A stretch of 64,000 nt of DNA from positions 2,494,501 to 2,558,500 of the forward strand of contig NC_019729.1 of the NCBI RefSeq assembly GCF_000317475.1. Direction: 5' to 3'. The translations under genes and the position numbers were made by a program. The notes beneath the pieces are model-generated. The model worked only from the letters and a program-made list of their open reading frames with translations. It did not search any database and was not told the DNA's origin. The DNA is from Oscillatoria nigro-viridis PCC 7112 (GTDB taxonomy: Bacteria > Cyanobacteriota > Cyanobacteriia > Cyanobacteriales > Microcoleaceae). Positions 34,458-43,109 of the stretch are shown piece by piece (the first letter of the stretch is position 1; each line of letters starts with the position of its first letter).

Positions 34458-35528
34458 TTACGCTAAGGCTGCTACGGAAACTTTACCGGCAATGCGGCCG
34501 GCGATCGCCCGCAACTCCCTAGCTGAAGCAGAACCCGGTTGTCCCACCACGATCGGCACCCCAGAATCGCCACCTTCCCGCAACGGAATTTCCAGCGGAA
34601 TGCAGCCTAACAGCGGCACTCCCAACTCAGCAGCAGTCTTTTCCCCGCCACCGGAACCGAAAATATCGTATTGCTTGTCTGGCATATCCGGCGGCACAAA
34701 ATAGCTCATATTTTCCACAATTCCCAACACCGACACTCCCAACTGCTGGAACATCTTTAACCCCTTGCGGGAGTCCAACAATGCCACAGTCTGCGGCGTG
34801 GTCACGATCACGACACCAGCCATCGGCACCGCCTGCGCCATTGTCAACTGCGCGTCTCCAGTACCCGGAGGCATATCGACAATCAGATAGTCTAAATCGC
34901 CCCAATTCACCTGATAGAGGAACTGCCGAATGATCCCGTTCAACATCGGGCCGCGCCAAATCACGGGCTGGTCTTTGTCAATTAAAAACGCCATCGACAC
35001 CAATTTGACGCCGTAATTGAAGGCGGGTTCGAGGCTTTCCCCGCTTTTTCCGTCCCTAACCATGACTTTCGCGTCCCCCAAACCCAACATATTTGGGTCG
35101 TTGGGCCCATAGATATCCGCATCCAGCAAACCCACCTTAGCGCCGGTTTGCGCTAGCGCTACTGCCACGTTTACCGCCACCGTGCTTTTGCCGACGCCGC
35201 CTTTGCCGCTGGATATTGCGATAATATTTTTAACGCCTTCAATGCCTTGGCGATCGACCACTCCCTTCTGCTGCGGCGTCTCGGCTGTCACCTCCACCGC
35301 CACTTTTTCGACTCCTGGCAACTGTTTGACCGCTTTTTGGCAATCTTCGACAATAAATTCTCGCAGCGGGCAAGCAGGCGTTGTCAGCACTAAAGTAAAA
35401 CTGACGACACCGCCGTCAATTTTTATGTTACGAATCATGTTCAATTCCACCAAACTCTTTTGCAGTTCGGGGTCTTGCACGGGTCGCAGGATTTCTAAGA
35501 CTGAACTAACATCGAGTGTATTGGGCAT
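34458..35528 (-). CDS. mrp: Mrp/NBP35-type iron-sulfur carrier P-loop ATPase
   Basis: About 356 residues from ATG 35528 (MPNTLDVSSVLEIL); an ATG five codons earlier is possible. A DUF59/MIP18 domain covers residues 1-85, with LTTPACPLREFI. The P-loop is ISSGKGGVGKST (about residue 105), a deviant Walker A of the Mrp family, followed by LLDADIYGPN and IVDMPPGTGD. The CxxC pair of E. coli Mrp is replaced by a PPDMPDKQYD stretch, as I remember for cyanobacterial and plastid (HCF101-like) members. It carries Fe-S clusters to apoproteins such as photosystem I components. Monocistronic. Confidence 0.92.
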   Translation of the reverse strand: MPNTLDVSSVLEILRPVQDPELQKSLVELNMIRNIKIDGGVVSFTLVLTTPACPLREFIVEDCQKAVKQLPGVEKVAVEVTAETPQQKGVVDRQGIEGVKNIIAISSGKGGVGKSTVAVNVAVALAQTGAKVGLLDADIYGPNDPNMLGLGDAKVMVRDGKSGESLEPAFNYGVKLVSMAFLIDKDQPVIWRGPMLNGIIRQFLYQVNWGDLDYLIVDMPPGTGDAQLTMAQAVPMAGVVIVTTPQTVALLDSRKGLKMFQQLGVSVLGIVENMSYFVPPDMPDKQYDIFGSGGGEKTAAELGVPLLGCIPLEIPLREGGDSGVPIVVGQPGSASARELRAIAGRIAGKVSVAALA

Positions 35529-35809
35529 TGTGTTCTCCACCATAGCTCTGCAATTGGGTTAGCGAATTTTGGATCGCAGGTTTAAGTATATTTTTATTGC
35601 TATTTTTTAATGTAACTTCATAGCGATCATTTGCAGACCTGCGGTGGCATAATTACATGACGACTGGATTTGGGACTCACGGTCAATCTCAAACTCAAAT
35701 GCGCTCGGCAAGAATTTCTACGACCGAAAGCAATTTGGTCACAATCCCCGAATTGATCCGTGGTCGCAATTCTTCAATCTAAAATCTAAAATCTTAAATC
35801 TTAAATCGG

Positions 35810-36853
35810 ATGACAGTTTCTACAACACTTAAAACCGCCACTTCCCCGTTTTTGCCGCCCGCTGACTCTAGAGCTAGAGTCAGCCAATTTATGAAAACCC
35901 TACAAGACGAAATTTGTCAATCCCTCGAACAGCTCGATGGCGTTGGCAAATTTAAGGAAGACTCTTGGGAACGATCCGAAGGCGGCGGCGGACGTTCTCG
36001 CGTCATGCGCGAAGGCAATGTTTTTGAACAAGGGGGAGTCAATTTTTCCCAAGTGTGGGGCGAAAGTTTGCCGGCTTTGATTCTGGCAAAGCACCCAGAA
36101 GCTGCTGGTCACGATTTCTATGCAACTGGCACTTCGATGGTGCTGCACCCCCGCAATCCGTACTTGCCTACGGTTCACCTGAATTATCGCTATTTTGAGG
36201 CTGGGCCGATTTGGTGGTTTGGCGGCGGTGTGGATTTAACTCCTTATTACCCGTTGGCTGAGGATGCAGCTCATTTTCACAAAACTCTGAAAGCAGCTTG
36301 CGATCGCCACCATCCCGGATATTATCCGACATTTAAACTTTGGTGCGACGAATATTTCTACCTGCCTCACCGCCAAGAAACCCGCGGCGTGGGCGGCCTA
36401 TTTTTTGACTACCAAAGCGCTCAAGGCCCCCTTTACCGCGACCATCATGTCAAAGGCAAGGCCGCCGAGTGCAGCAACGACATCGGGGTACCGGAACCTA
36501 GAACTTGGGAGTCGCTGTTCGCCTTCGTACAGGACTGCGGCCGGGCATTTTTGCCGGCTTACACCCCTATTATTGAAAAGCACCGATCGAAAGAATACGG
36601 CGAGCGCGAGCGTAATTTCCAACTTTACCGCCGCGGCCGTTACGTTGAATTTAACTTGGTGTACGATCGAGGCACGACCTTTGGCTTGCAGACCAACGGA
36701 CGCACCGAATCGATTCTCATGTCCCTGCCACCTTTGGTACGCTGGGAATACTGTTACGAGCCAGAACCCAACTCTCCCGAAGCCGAACTCTACTCCAAGT
36801 TCTTAAAACCGCAAGATTGGGCGAATTGGATGCCTCAGCAGTCACCGACCTGA
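35810..36853 (+). CDS. hemF: oxygen-dependent coproporphyrinogen III oxidase
   Basis: 347 residues, normal length. Family blocks seen: [19 protein letters not shown] (in part), [41 protein letters not shown] and [14 protein letters not shown]. The enzyme decarboxylates two propionates of coproporphyrinogen III to vinyl groups with O2, for heme and chlorophyll synthesis. ATG 35810 follows AAAATCT heptamers. A near-palindrome AGCTAGAG falls near the start of the gene but has no clear meaning. The next gene (STAS protein) is on the same strand after 57 bases. Confidence 0.97.
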   Translation: MTVSTTLKTATSPFLPPADSRARVSQFMKTLQDEICQSLEQLDGVGKFKEDSWERSEGGGGRSRVMREGNVFEQGGVNFSQVWGESLPALILAKHPEAAGHDFYATGTSMVLHPRNPYLPTVHLNYRYFEAGPIWWFGGGVDLTPYYPLAEDAAHFHKTLKAACDRHHPGYYPTFKLWCDEYFYLPHRQETRGVGGLFFDYQSAQGPLYRDHHVKGKAAECSNDIGVPEPRTWESLFAFVQDCGRAFLPAYTPIIEKHRSKEYGERERNFQLYRRGRYVEFNLVYDRGTTFGLQTNGRTESILMSLPPLVRWEYCYEPEPNSPEAELYSKFLKPQDWANWMPQQSPT

Positions 36854-36910
36854 GTTAAACTACTGGGACAGTAACCACCGCGATAGATAATAAATTTGAG
36901 GGAAGGGTCA

Positions 36911-37273
36911 GTGATTCATATTGATCAAAAAACCCACACGCTTCAAGACGGTACAACAGTTATCGTCTTAGCACCGACAGGACGGTTGGACATCACTACA
37001 GCTTGGCAATTCCGCCTCAAGTTGCAAGAGTGTATTTCCAAACTTAGCCGCCATGTTGTAGTGAATCTTGGTCAGGTTAACTTTATCGATAGCTCTGGCC
37101 TGACCTCACTTGTAGCAGGTATGCGGGATGCGGATAAAGTTAAGGGAAGTTTCCGCATTTGCAATGTTCATCCCGAAGCCAAACTGGTGTTTGAAGTCAC
37201 CATGATGGATTCTGTGTTTGAAATCTTTGAAACGGAAGAAGAAGCTCTAGAGGGGGTGCCGCGCGCAAGTTGA
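36911..37273 (+). CDS. STAS-domain anti-sigma factor antagonist
   Basis: 120 residues from GTG 36911, with GAGGGAAGGG just upstream; a TTG at 36896 is an alternative. The STAS domain spans most of the protein: VLAPTGRLDITTAW, VVNLGQVNFIDSSGL with the phosphorylatable Ser, and FRICNVHPEAKLVFE. Such proteins bind anti-sigma kinases when unphosphorylated and release sigma factors or other partners. No kinase or phosphatase gene is adjacent, so the partner lies elsewhere. It is downstream of hemF. Confidence 0.9.
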   Translation: MIHIDQKTHTLQDGTTVIVLAPTGRLDITTAWQFRLKLQECISKLSRHVVVNLGQVNFIDSSGLTSLVAGMRDADKVKGSFRICNVHPEAKLVFEVTMMDSVFEIFETEEEALEGVPRAS

Positions 37274-37518
37274 CCACTCCCGCTGGCATCGGTTGCGGTG
37301 TAAGCGCAATTTAAGCTTGAGGGTTACAAAATACGCCGGAACCCCGCACAAGAACAGGAAGCAGGTAAATTCTTGCCAGCTTCCTTATGCTTTCTTCCTT
37401 TCTTGAGAGGTTGAGAGGTTCACCAAAACACTAAAGTAGAAGAATAGGTCAAGGTAAAGTCTTGCCTTCTATCCTAGATAGCTAAATCTTTCTTCCTTGT
37501 TTCTTGTTGCTTCTTGCT

Positions 37519-38139
37519 TCAAACCAATATCTCAGCAGCAAAATCCTGACGCTTGACAAATCTAAAAGGGCCCATTAGAGCTCCCCAGATAGCCTTGCCT
37601 GTCGTGGGGTTTATTCCTTTGTCGTAGCTGAGAAATTCCTCGCCTGCGGCTTCAAATCCCAAGTCTACTTGGTAATTTTGCCCCCCGTAGGCAAAGCCGC
37701 AGCGAGTGCCCTCCGGCAATGATGCCCGAAAGCGATAGCCGTTTGAGGCTAAATTTTGCACTGCAACCGACAGGGTGCAGCCGGGGAGGAGTTGGATTTG
37801 CTCTTTCGTTAGCTTTCCAAGCAAGTCGGGGTTGCAACCGGCTCCTTTGACGGCTGTAATGTCGTGGAACATATAATACTGAGCTTCGATAAGTCCCGGC
37901 GCTATCTGTGAGTGCCTCAGTTGCACGATGCGGGGGCGGTACGGCTTGTCTAATTCCAGAATGTTGGCTTGTTCCGCAAACAGGGCAATGCTGGGTTCGG
38001 AAAATAAAGGAACCGGTAGTGGTCTTTGCCACATACGAAGGTGGACGTACCACGTCGGCTCTGCTAGGGCTTGTTCCCGGTTGTCAAATTCGCCCGCCAT
38101 GTACTGGGCTAAAGCTATTAATTCAGGAGAAATTGTCAT
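37519..38139 (-). CDS. CpcT/CpeT-family phycobiliprotein chromophore lyase
   Basis: 206 residues from ATG 38139 (MTISPELIALAQYM); the frame is open further upstream but lacks conserved sequence. CpcT/CpeT features include AGEFDNREQALAE, WYVHLRMWQRPLP and LPEGTRCGFAYGG. CpcT attaches phycocyanobilin to Cys-153 of phycocyanin beta; CpeT acts on phycoerythrin. Which subtype this is cannot be decided here. It works in the cytoplasm on phycobilisome subunits. No phycobilisome gene is adjacent. Confidence 0.88.
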   Translation of the reverse strand: MTISPELIALAQYMAGEFDNREQALAEPTWYVHLRMWQRPLPVPLFSEPSIALFAEQANILELDKPYRPRIVQLRHSQIAPGLIEAQYYMFHDITAVKGAGCNPDLLGKLTKEQIQLLPGCTLSVAVQNLASNGYRFRASLPEGTRCGFAYGGQNYQVDLGFEAAGEEFLSYDKGINPTTGKAIWGALMGPFRFVKRQDFAAEILV

Positions 38140-38481
38140 TTGTGTTGGATTATTCACGATTATGGGTTGACAAAAAAAACTTATTGTGATATGCAAGACC
38201 GTATCTAGGCTGGGCAAGTCAGAAGATTAGATTTATGACCGATCCCAGCTACGCTATGATTGTAAAGATACTGGGGTTTTTCCGTCCTATTGCGACATAT
38301 TAATTGTTGCTGCCGATCGCGCGTAAAATATTTTTGATAAAATTTTGTCTCGCAATCCGGCGGCAACGCTTAAAAAAACTGGCAATTTTTGTCAGCCCGA
38401 TCGCAGAATTGACTCCCCCGACTTTACTCACGCCGCGCAGGCACGCCCGCTACGGCAAAATTATTTATCTATAAGACTCAG

Positions 38482-39195
38482 GTGAACAAGAACCGTACTG
38501 TTTCAGATACTAAGCGAAGTTTCTATACGATTCACACTCGACCGATCAACTCAATTTACCGTCGAGTGGTGGAAGAGTTGATGGTAGAAATGCACTTGCT
38601 TTCGGCAAATGCCGATTTTCAATACGACCCGATTTATGCTTTGGGTGTAGTGACAGCTTTCGATCGATTCATGCTTGGGTACGTCCCAGAAGCCGACAGA
38701 GTTTCGATTTTTAACGCTTTGTGCAAGTCCGTAGAAGACGATCCAGATCGCTACAAGCAAGACGCTCAGCGATTGGAAAGCTTGGCGGATAGACTTTCCG
38801 GGCAAGAGTTGCTCTCGTGGCTCGATCGCTCGACCAGCTTTGAAGATACAGCGGATTTGCAAGCGTCTTTAGGGGCGATCGCCAGCAACCCTCAATTTAA
38901 GTACAGCCGCTTGTTCGCGATCGGTTTGTTCTCGCTATTAGAAAAAGCTGACCCTAACTTAGTAAAAGACCAAGAAACGCGAAACGATGCGATCGCCAAA
39001 GTCAGTGCGGGCTTGCACCTCCCAGAAGACAAAGTTAGCAAAGATTTAGATTTGTACCGCAGCAATTTGGAAAAAATGGCTCAAGCGCGAATAGTGCTTC
39101 AAGATGTCATCCAAGCGGAACGGAAAAAACGCGAAAAACGAGAGACAAAAGTTACCGCTGCCCCTTCGGCTGAGTCTTCTGACAGCAACAATTAA
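38482..39195 (+). CDS. psb29: photosystem II biogenesis protein Psb29/Thf1
   Basis: 237 residues from GTG 38482. SDTKRSFYTIHTRPINSIYRR at the N terminus, LLSANADFQYDPIYALGVVT and FMLGYVPEADRVSIFNAL are characteristic of Psb29 (Thf1). The long C-terminal coiled coil (AQARIVLQDVIQAERKKRE) is also typical. It helps photosystem II assembly and repair and interacts with FtsH proteases in the thylakoid; plant Thf1 is the homolog. The gene is followed by a 62-bp tandem duplication. The upstream spacer (38218-38481) shows no clear element. Confidence 0.94.
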   Translation: MNKNRTVSDTKRSFYTIHTRPINSIYRRVVEELMVEMHLLSANADFQYDPIYALGVVTAFDRFMLGYVPEADRVSIFNALCKSVEDDPDRYKQDAQRLESLADRLSGQELLSWLDRSTSFEDTADLQASLGAIASNPQFKYSRLFAIGLFSLLEKADPNLVKDQETRNDAIAKVSAGLHLPEDKVSKDLDLYRSNLEKMAQARIVLQDVIQAERKKREKRETKVTAAPSAESSDSNN

Positions 39196-39209
39196 TCGTT
39201 TGAAAGAAG

Positions 39210-39327
39210 AAGGAAGTTCGGCAACGGATTCGCTTTCGTCGGATGTAACGGATGTAACGGATGTCAGGAACAAGGAAGTTCGGCAACGGATTCGCTTTCG
39301 TCGGATGTAACGGATGTAACGGATGCC
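39210..39327. repeat. 62-bp tandem duplication (GTTCGGCAACGGATT repeat)
   Basis: The unit AAGGAAGTTCGGCAACGGATT followed by CGCTTTCGTCGGATGTAACGG occurs at 39210 and again at 39272. Single, shorter relatives follow other genes at 5340-5370 and 20262-20300. Each copy also contains GGATGTAACGGATGTAACGG trinucleotide-like repeats. Confidence 0.8.
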
Positions 39328-39445
39328 AGAAAAAAGGAAGAAGAAAGAGGGAGTTTTTTATTTTTTAATCAAATCAAAACTCTTAAATTTTAATTTTTTT
39401 TCTGGAATTCTGGCTTCTGCCTTCAGATGAATCTTGCTGGCTCAA

Positions 39446-39480
39446 AAACTAAAAATCCCGCTTTCTGAATTGAGCGGGAT
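39446..39480 (-). terminator. intrinsic terminator of the comFB-like gene
   Basis: On the minus strand ATCCCGCT (39480-39473) and AGCGGGAT (39462-39455) form an 8-bp stem followed by TTTTTAGTTTTTG. It lies 34 bases beyond the stop of the comFB-like gene, between it and the convergent psb29 gene. Confidence 0.7.
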
Positions 39481-39513
39481 CGACTTAATCAAAATAGAAC
39501 TGTTGGGGTGGTA

Positions 39514-40050
39514 CTAAGGCTGGGGTTCAAAATTAGTGGCGTTAGCTTGCAGCCAAGTGCTTAGCTGTGAAAGAACTTCGTTTCCCGAAGACTTGCCCAA
39601 AGCTGTGGGGTTTGGGGTGTCGGGCCGATCCAAGTTGCGGGCGATCGCTGCGTTGACTTCTTTGGAAATCAAATCGTGAAGTTGCTCTTTAGCCCTAGCC
39701 CTTTGAAAGTGAGCTCCCTCTTCCGTCGTAGCGTACAGAGGTGGCAGCCTATTTAAAGCATAAGCTGCAATATCTCCCACATCCAGACTCAGGTCGCTCG
39801 TCGCCTCAATTTCTGCAACCCTAGCGATCGCATCGCTGAGTACCAATTCTTCCATCACATTGATGAACTGTTTGCGTGGCAGTACCACCACTTCCCCAGT
39901 TAACAAAGATCCCATCAGACGATCGAGAGCCATGTACTCTTCGATCGACAATTCCGAAGCCGTATTGCAGATCCGTCCCACCTCAGCTTCCATAGACGGC
40001 GTTAAATAGCCATCCTGCAAAGCCTGTTCAACAATTTTTTCAATACTCAT
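39514..40050 (-). CDS. ComFB-family protein
   Basis: 178 residues from ATG 40050 (MSIEKIVEQALQDGY). The ComFB domain is seen as RKQFINVMEELVLSDAIARV with SLDVGDIAAYALNRLPPLY. The N-terminal 55 residues are helical and acidic (TPSMEAEVGRICNTASEL). ComFB was named from the Bacillus com operon; in cyanobacteria the family is common and has been linked to cyclic dinucleotide signalling. The exact role here is unknown. A terminator follows. Codons ATG at 40080 and nearby give a longer N terminus that I consider less likely. Confidence 0.82.
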   Translation of the reverse strand: MSIEKIVEQALQDGYLTPSMEAEVGRICNTASELSIEEYMALDRLMGSLLTGEVVVLPRKQFINVMEELVLSDAIARVAEIEATSDLSLDVGDIAAYALNRLPPLYATTEEGAHFQRARAKEQLHDLISKEVNAAIARNLDRPDTPNPTALGKSSGNEVLSQLSTWLQANATNFEPQP

Positions 40051-40258
40051 ATATGCGTCCCCGCTCAACGGCATCATCAATAAAGTTTTGTGAAGACGCG
40101 ATTGTTAGCGTCTTGAGATTCGAGTTTTGAGAGTTGAGTTGAGAAATTTTATACAAATCTTAACTCAATACTGATAACTCATCACAGTTATCTGCACACC
40201 CCAGCCACAAACTTACCCCATAATTGACTGATAAATCCGTCAAAACCTGTAAAAACTC

Positions 40259-41200
40259 CTACTCAACTCCCTGAAGCCGCCAAGGTACAGGATCGACGGA
40301 CTGCCCGTGTACGTACAGTCCCCAGTGCAGGTGAGGGCCTGTGGAAGCCCCCGTTGACCCCAGAGCACCGATTACTTGACCGGCTTTCACGACATCGCCT
40401 TCCTTGACATCAATCCGGCTGAGGTGCATCAAAATACTTGCGACCCCCTGACCGTGGTCAAGACCAACGACATTCCCGTGGATTTTGAACCCTTGGGATT
40501 CGCGTCCCACTAGAGAAACCCGACCTGCTGCCGGTGCGACTACAGGGGAACCGTAAGCACCCGCGTAATCAACGCCGCGGTGGTAGTAGTCTTGAGCAAA
40601 TACCCCATTATAATAACGTCGCACCCCGTAAATAGTGGTAATTTCGCCGGAGTTGGGGCGCAACAATTTGCCGTCCCAAAATTTTTCTGGTGTCACGAGT
40701 GCTTTAAATGCGTCTACGCGATCGAATTCAGCATCTGTACCTTCGCTGTCTTTCCCAGGCGGAAGCCAGATGGATTGAGTGGGAAAATCTCGATCGCGCA
40801 CTTGCACGCTCAACTTCTGCACTTGTCCGTCACCTGCGACTTGGATTTGGCGGGCACCGGGTTTCTCTACCGGAGTCGTCGGCAGCAAAGCCCGAAAGCG
40901 GCCGTTGCCCATGGGAAACGCGGGGTAGTTTTTTTGCTGTAGAGAAACTGTTGGAGTTTCCCCGCCGTTACCGTCAACCTGAATCATTACTGACAGCGTA
41001 TCCCCCAGTTCGGGATTGGTCGGCGTCACAACTACCTGCAAAGCTTGCACGGGCAGGACAAAACTTAGAATACCAGCAACAATTCCCCCGATCGAACTCA
41101 CCGTTAGCTGCTTTGCCTTCAACCCTCCCCACCGGAAAATAGGACTCACAATTATTTTTGCACTTTGTCGGCAGTTGCCTTGATTTACCTTCGTCATCAC
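40259..41200 (-). CDS. M23-family metallopeptidase
   Basis: 313 residues. A basic N terminus and hydrophobic segment (about 35-50, SIGGIVAGILSFVLPV) serve as signal or anchor. The middle has an Ig-like region, then the M23 domain from about residue 200: YHRGVDYAGAYGSPV contains the HxxxD zinc ligands, and GPHLHWGLY the HxH motif. It would cut peptide cross-bridges in peptidoglycan, or serve as an amidase activator if catalytically altered; the ligands visible here look intact. Located in the periplasm. Single gene. Confidence 0.92.
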   Translation of the reverse strand: MMTKVNQGNCRQSAKIIVSPIFRWGGLKAKQLTVSSIGGIVAGILSFVLPVQALQVVVTPTNPELGDTLSVMIQVDGNGGETPTVSLQQKNYPAFPMGNGRFRALLPTTPVEKPGARQIQVAGDGQVQKLSVQVRDRDFPTQSIWLPPGKDSEGTDAEFDRVDAFKALVTPEKFWDGKLLRPNSGEITTIYGVRRYYNGVFAQDYYHRGVDYAGAYGSPVVAPAAGRVSLVGRESQGFKIHGNVVGLDHGQGVASILMHLSRIDVKEGDVVKAGQVIGALGSTGASTGPHLHWGLYVHGQSVDPVPWRLQGVE

Positions 41201-41438
41201 CGATATCCTAAATTCTTATCTAGCTAATGTTACACAAAGTAGCTAACTCTAGCACGCTCTCACTGCAAAGGGTAACGCAATGTTAGGACTTGCGCCAAGT
41301 CGGTAAATGTAGCCTGTAAAAGCGCAAAACCCAACGCACGATTTGCCTTGTTTGTAGCGTAACTGGGTAAGTTTTGAGTATTTGGCGTATGTATTAAGTA
41401 AATGCCATAGTGATTAATCATAGAAAGGTCAAAATGCC

Positions 41439-42563
41439 ATGCCAAACGATCAAAATCAACCCAGAGAATATGATGCCGTCAAAGGCGGTCAAAATTTAAC
41501 TCCTGTCGATGCTGCGGTACTGGGAGGAATTGCCGGCGTTAAAAGCCGCCTAGCCTCGCCCTCTGTCGAAGTGAGAATCATCGGACTCTCCGAAGCGCTC
41601 AAATATGGAGAAGCAGGGTTAGATTTGATACTGGGAGCATTGCAGGATGAGTCAGTACAGGTGAAATTAGCTGTTTATTCACTACTGAAAGATAGAAATG
41701 AGGAGAAGATAAAACAACATTTACAAAACTATTTTTTTGATTTTGATGTCATCACAGTTGATTCAAATGGACGAGAAAGCAGTCGCAGCAAGTCGTTTGC
41801 TTTCTACTTCCCCGAAGACCTAGGAAATGGAATTGTGTTGGAAATGGTTTACATTGCCGGCGGCACATTGATGGTAGATTCGCCAGTAACAGAAGTTGAT
41901 AGATATAGAGATTATGGGGCAGGTGGGAAGCCTCAAGTCACAATACCCGCTTTTTATGCAAGCAAATACCCCATCACCCAAGCACAGTGGGAAGCAGTAA
42001 TGGGAAAGAGAATCAACGAATCGAGTTTCACAGGCGAAAAACTTCCTGTTGAAAATGTATCGTGGCATTTGGCCTTACAATTCATTAGAAAACTATCGGA
42101 AAAAACTGGTAAAAAATATCGTTCCCTGAGTAAAGCAGAATGGGAATATGCTTGTCGTGCCGGTGCAACAGCAGCCCCATTTGAGGGACATTATTTTATG
42201 GAAATTATAAAAGAAGTTAACCGTGAAGGCAATCATCCCGACTTTGATGCACCGCAGGGTTTTCATCGCCAAATAAAGGATGTGGGAAGTTTTGGACCCA
42301 ATGCTTTTGGACTTTACGATATGCACGGCAAGGTTGCGGAGTGGTGTGGCAATAGTGGCTTAAATGATGCCGATAGAGGTCCCGAGGCTAGCGGTATTAT
42401 CTCGCTCTCAGTAAGGATGGGGCTTGAATCTATCGGCCATACAGATCTCAAGTGCTTCAATCGCATCTTGTACCTGTGTCACAGCCCGTATCGAGAAGGC
42501 ATCGGTTCTTCTTTGATAGAGGGCGTTCGCGTAGCAATGTCGTCGTATTCTTCCCCATCCTAG
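41439..42563 (+). CDS. formylglycine-generating-enzyme-like (SUMF1) protein, degenerate C terminus
   Basis: 374 residues. The N-terminal 85 residues resemble HEAT-type repeats (GIAGVKSRLASPSVEVRII). An FGE-sulfatase domain follows from about 140: IAGGTLMVDSP, YPITQAQWEAVMG, PVENVSWHLALQF, YRSLSKAEWEYACRAG and AFGLYDMHGKVAEWCG. After that the usual RGGSW motif is replaced by VRMGLES and the end is EGVRVAMSS. Bacterial members often act in modification or signalling rather than sulfatase activation. Catalytic ability is doubtful. Single gene between spacers. Confidence 0.82.
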   Translation: MPNDQNQPREYDAVKGGQNLTPVDAAVLGGIAGVKSRLASPSVEVRIIGLSEALKYGEAGLDLILGALQDESVQVKLAVYSLLKDRNEEKIKQHLQNYFFDFDVITVDSNGRESSRSKSFAFYFPEDLGNGIVLEMVYIAGGTLMVDSPVTEVDRYRDYGAGGKPQVTIPAFYASKYPITQAQWEAVMGKRINESSFTGEKLPVENVSWHLALQFIRKLSEKTGKKYRSLSKAEWEYACRAGATAAPFEGHYFMEIIKEVNREGNHPDFDAPQGFHRQIKDVGSFGPNAFGLYDMHGKVAEWCGNSGLNDADRGPEASGIISLSVRMGLESIGHTDLKCFNRILYLCHSPYREGIGSSLIEGVRVAMSSYSSPS

Positions 42564-42829
42564 TTTTCCCGGTAAAGGATCTTCTCTCTGGCTATTTGGC
42601 TCTTTTTGCTGTTGATTCTTTGTAGGGTGCGTCGCCTTCTAAAATCTACAAGTTCCAGCGACAATCTGTCAGCAATGCTTTCTTGCAGTTTATTTTCCGA
42701 GAACTTTCCTCAAATTCTCTAGTTATTTTAGCCTATTTTGGCAAAATAGTATTGATTCCCAATTTTACAATCTCCTCTAAAATGATATGAGATAAAAATT
42801 AACAATTGCTATATTTTTATCACCTAGAA

Positions 42830-43057
42830 TTATAGGGATTCAAAGGTAGCGGTGAAACCATCTAAGGTTAAGCATTCTTCCCTAAATTCCTCTACATCGT
42901 TGACATCCTCAAGCTGATATTCCATGATGCGTTGACCATCGCCTTTCATCTTTTTGGAAGAAAGAGGTGTGGCCGGATATTTGGCAGCTATCGCTTTGAA
43001 AGCTTTGGAATGGGTATCCCAGCTTGCAGCAGAACATTTTATGATTAAAAGCCACAT
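42830..43057 (-). CDS. small hypothetical protein
   Basis: 75 residues, no family recognised. WLLIIKCSAASWDTH at the start and YQLEDVNDVEEFREECLTL in the middle suggest a small soluble alpha/beta protein. The preceding spacer has GGAGGAATTTAATC on the coding strand, an AGGAGG-like ribosome-binding site, which supports expression. It is 52 bases downstream of the phosphomannomutase gene on the same strand. Region 42564-42829 is AT-rich with one GTAGGGTGCGTC fragment and no gene. Confidence 0.6.
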   Translation of the reverse strand: MWLLIIKCSAASWDTHSKAFKAIAAKYPATPLSSKKMKGDGQRIMEYQLEDVNDVEEFREECLTLDGFTATFESL

Positions 43058-43109
43058 GATTAAATTCCTCCTTTGGTTTGGTTTACTAATAGTCTGACAC
43101 GAGTAAAAC

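Noticed and set aside
34080-34466. Several overlapping open frames in the 29-bp tandem repeat
   Set aside because: The repeat has no stop codon in any frame and a period not divisible by three, so open frames arise automatically. No ribosome-binding site or conserved flanking sequence.
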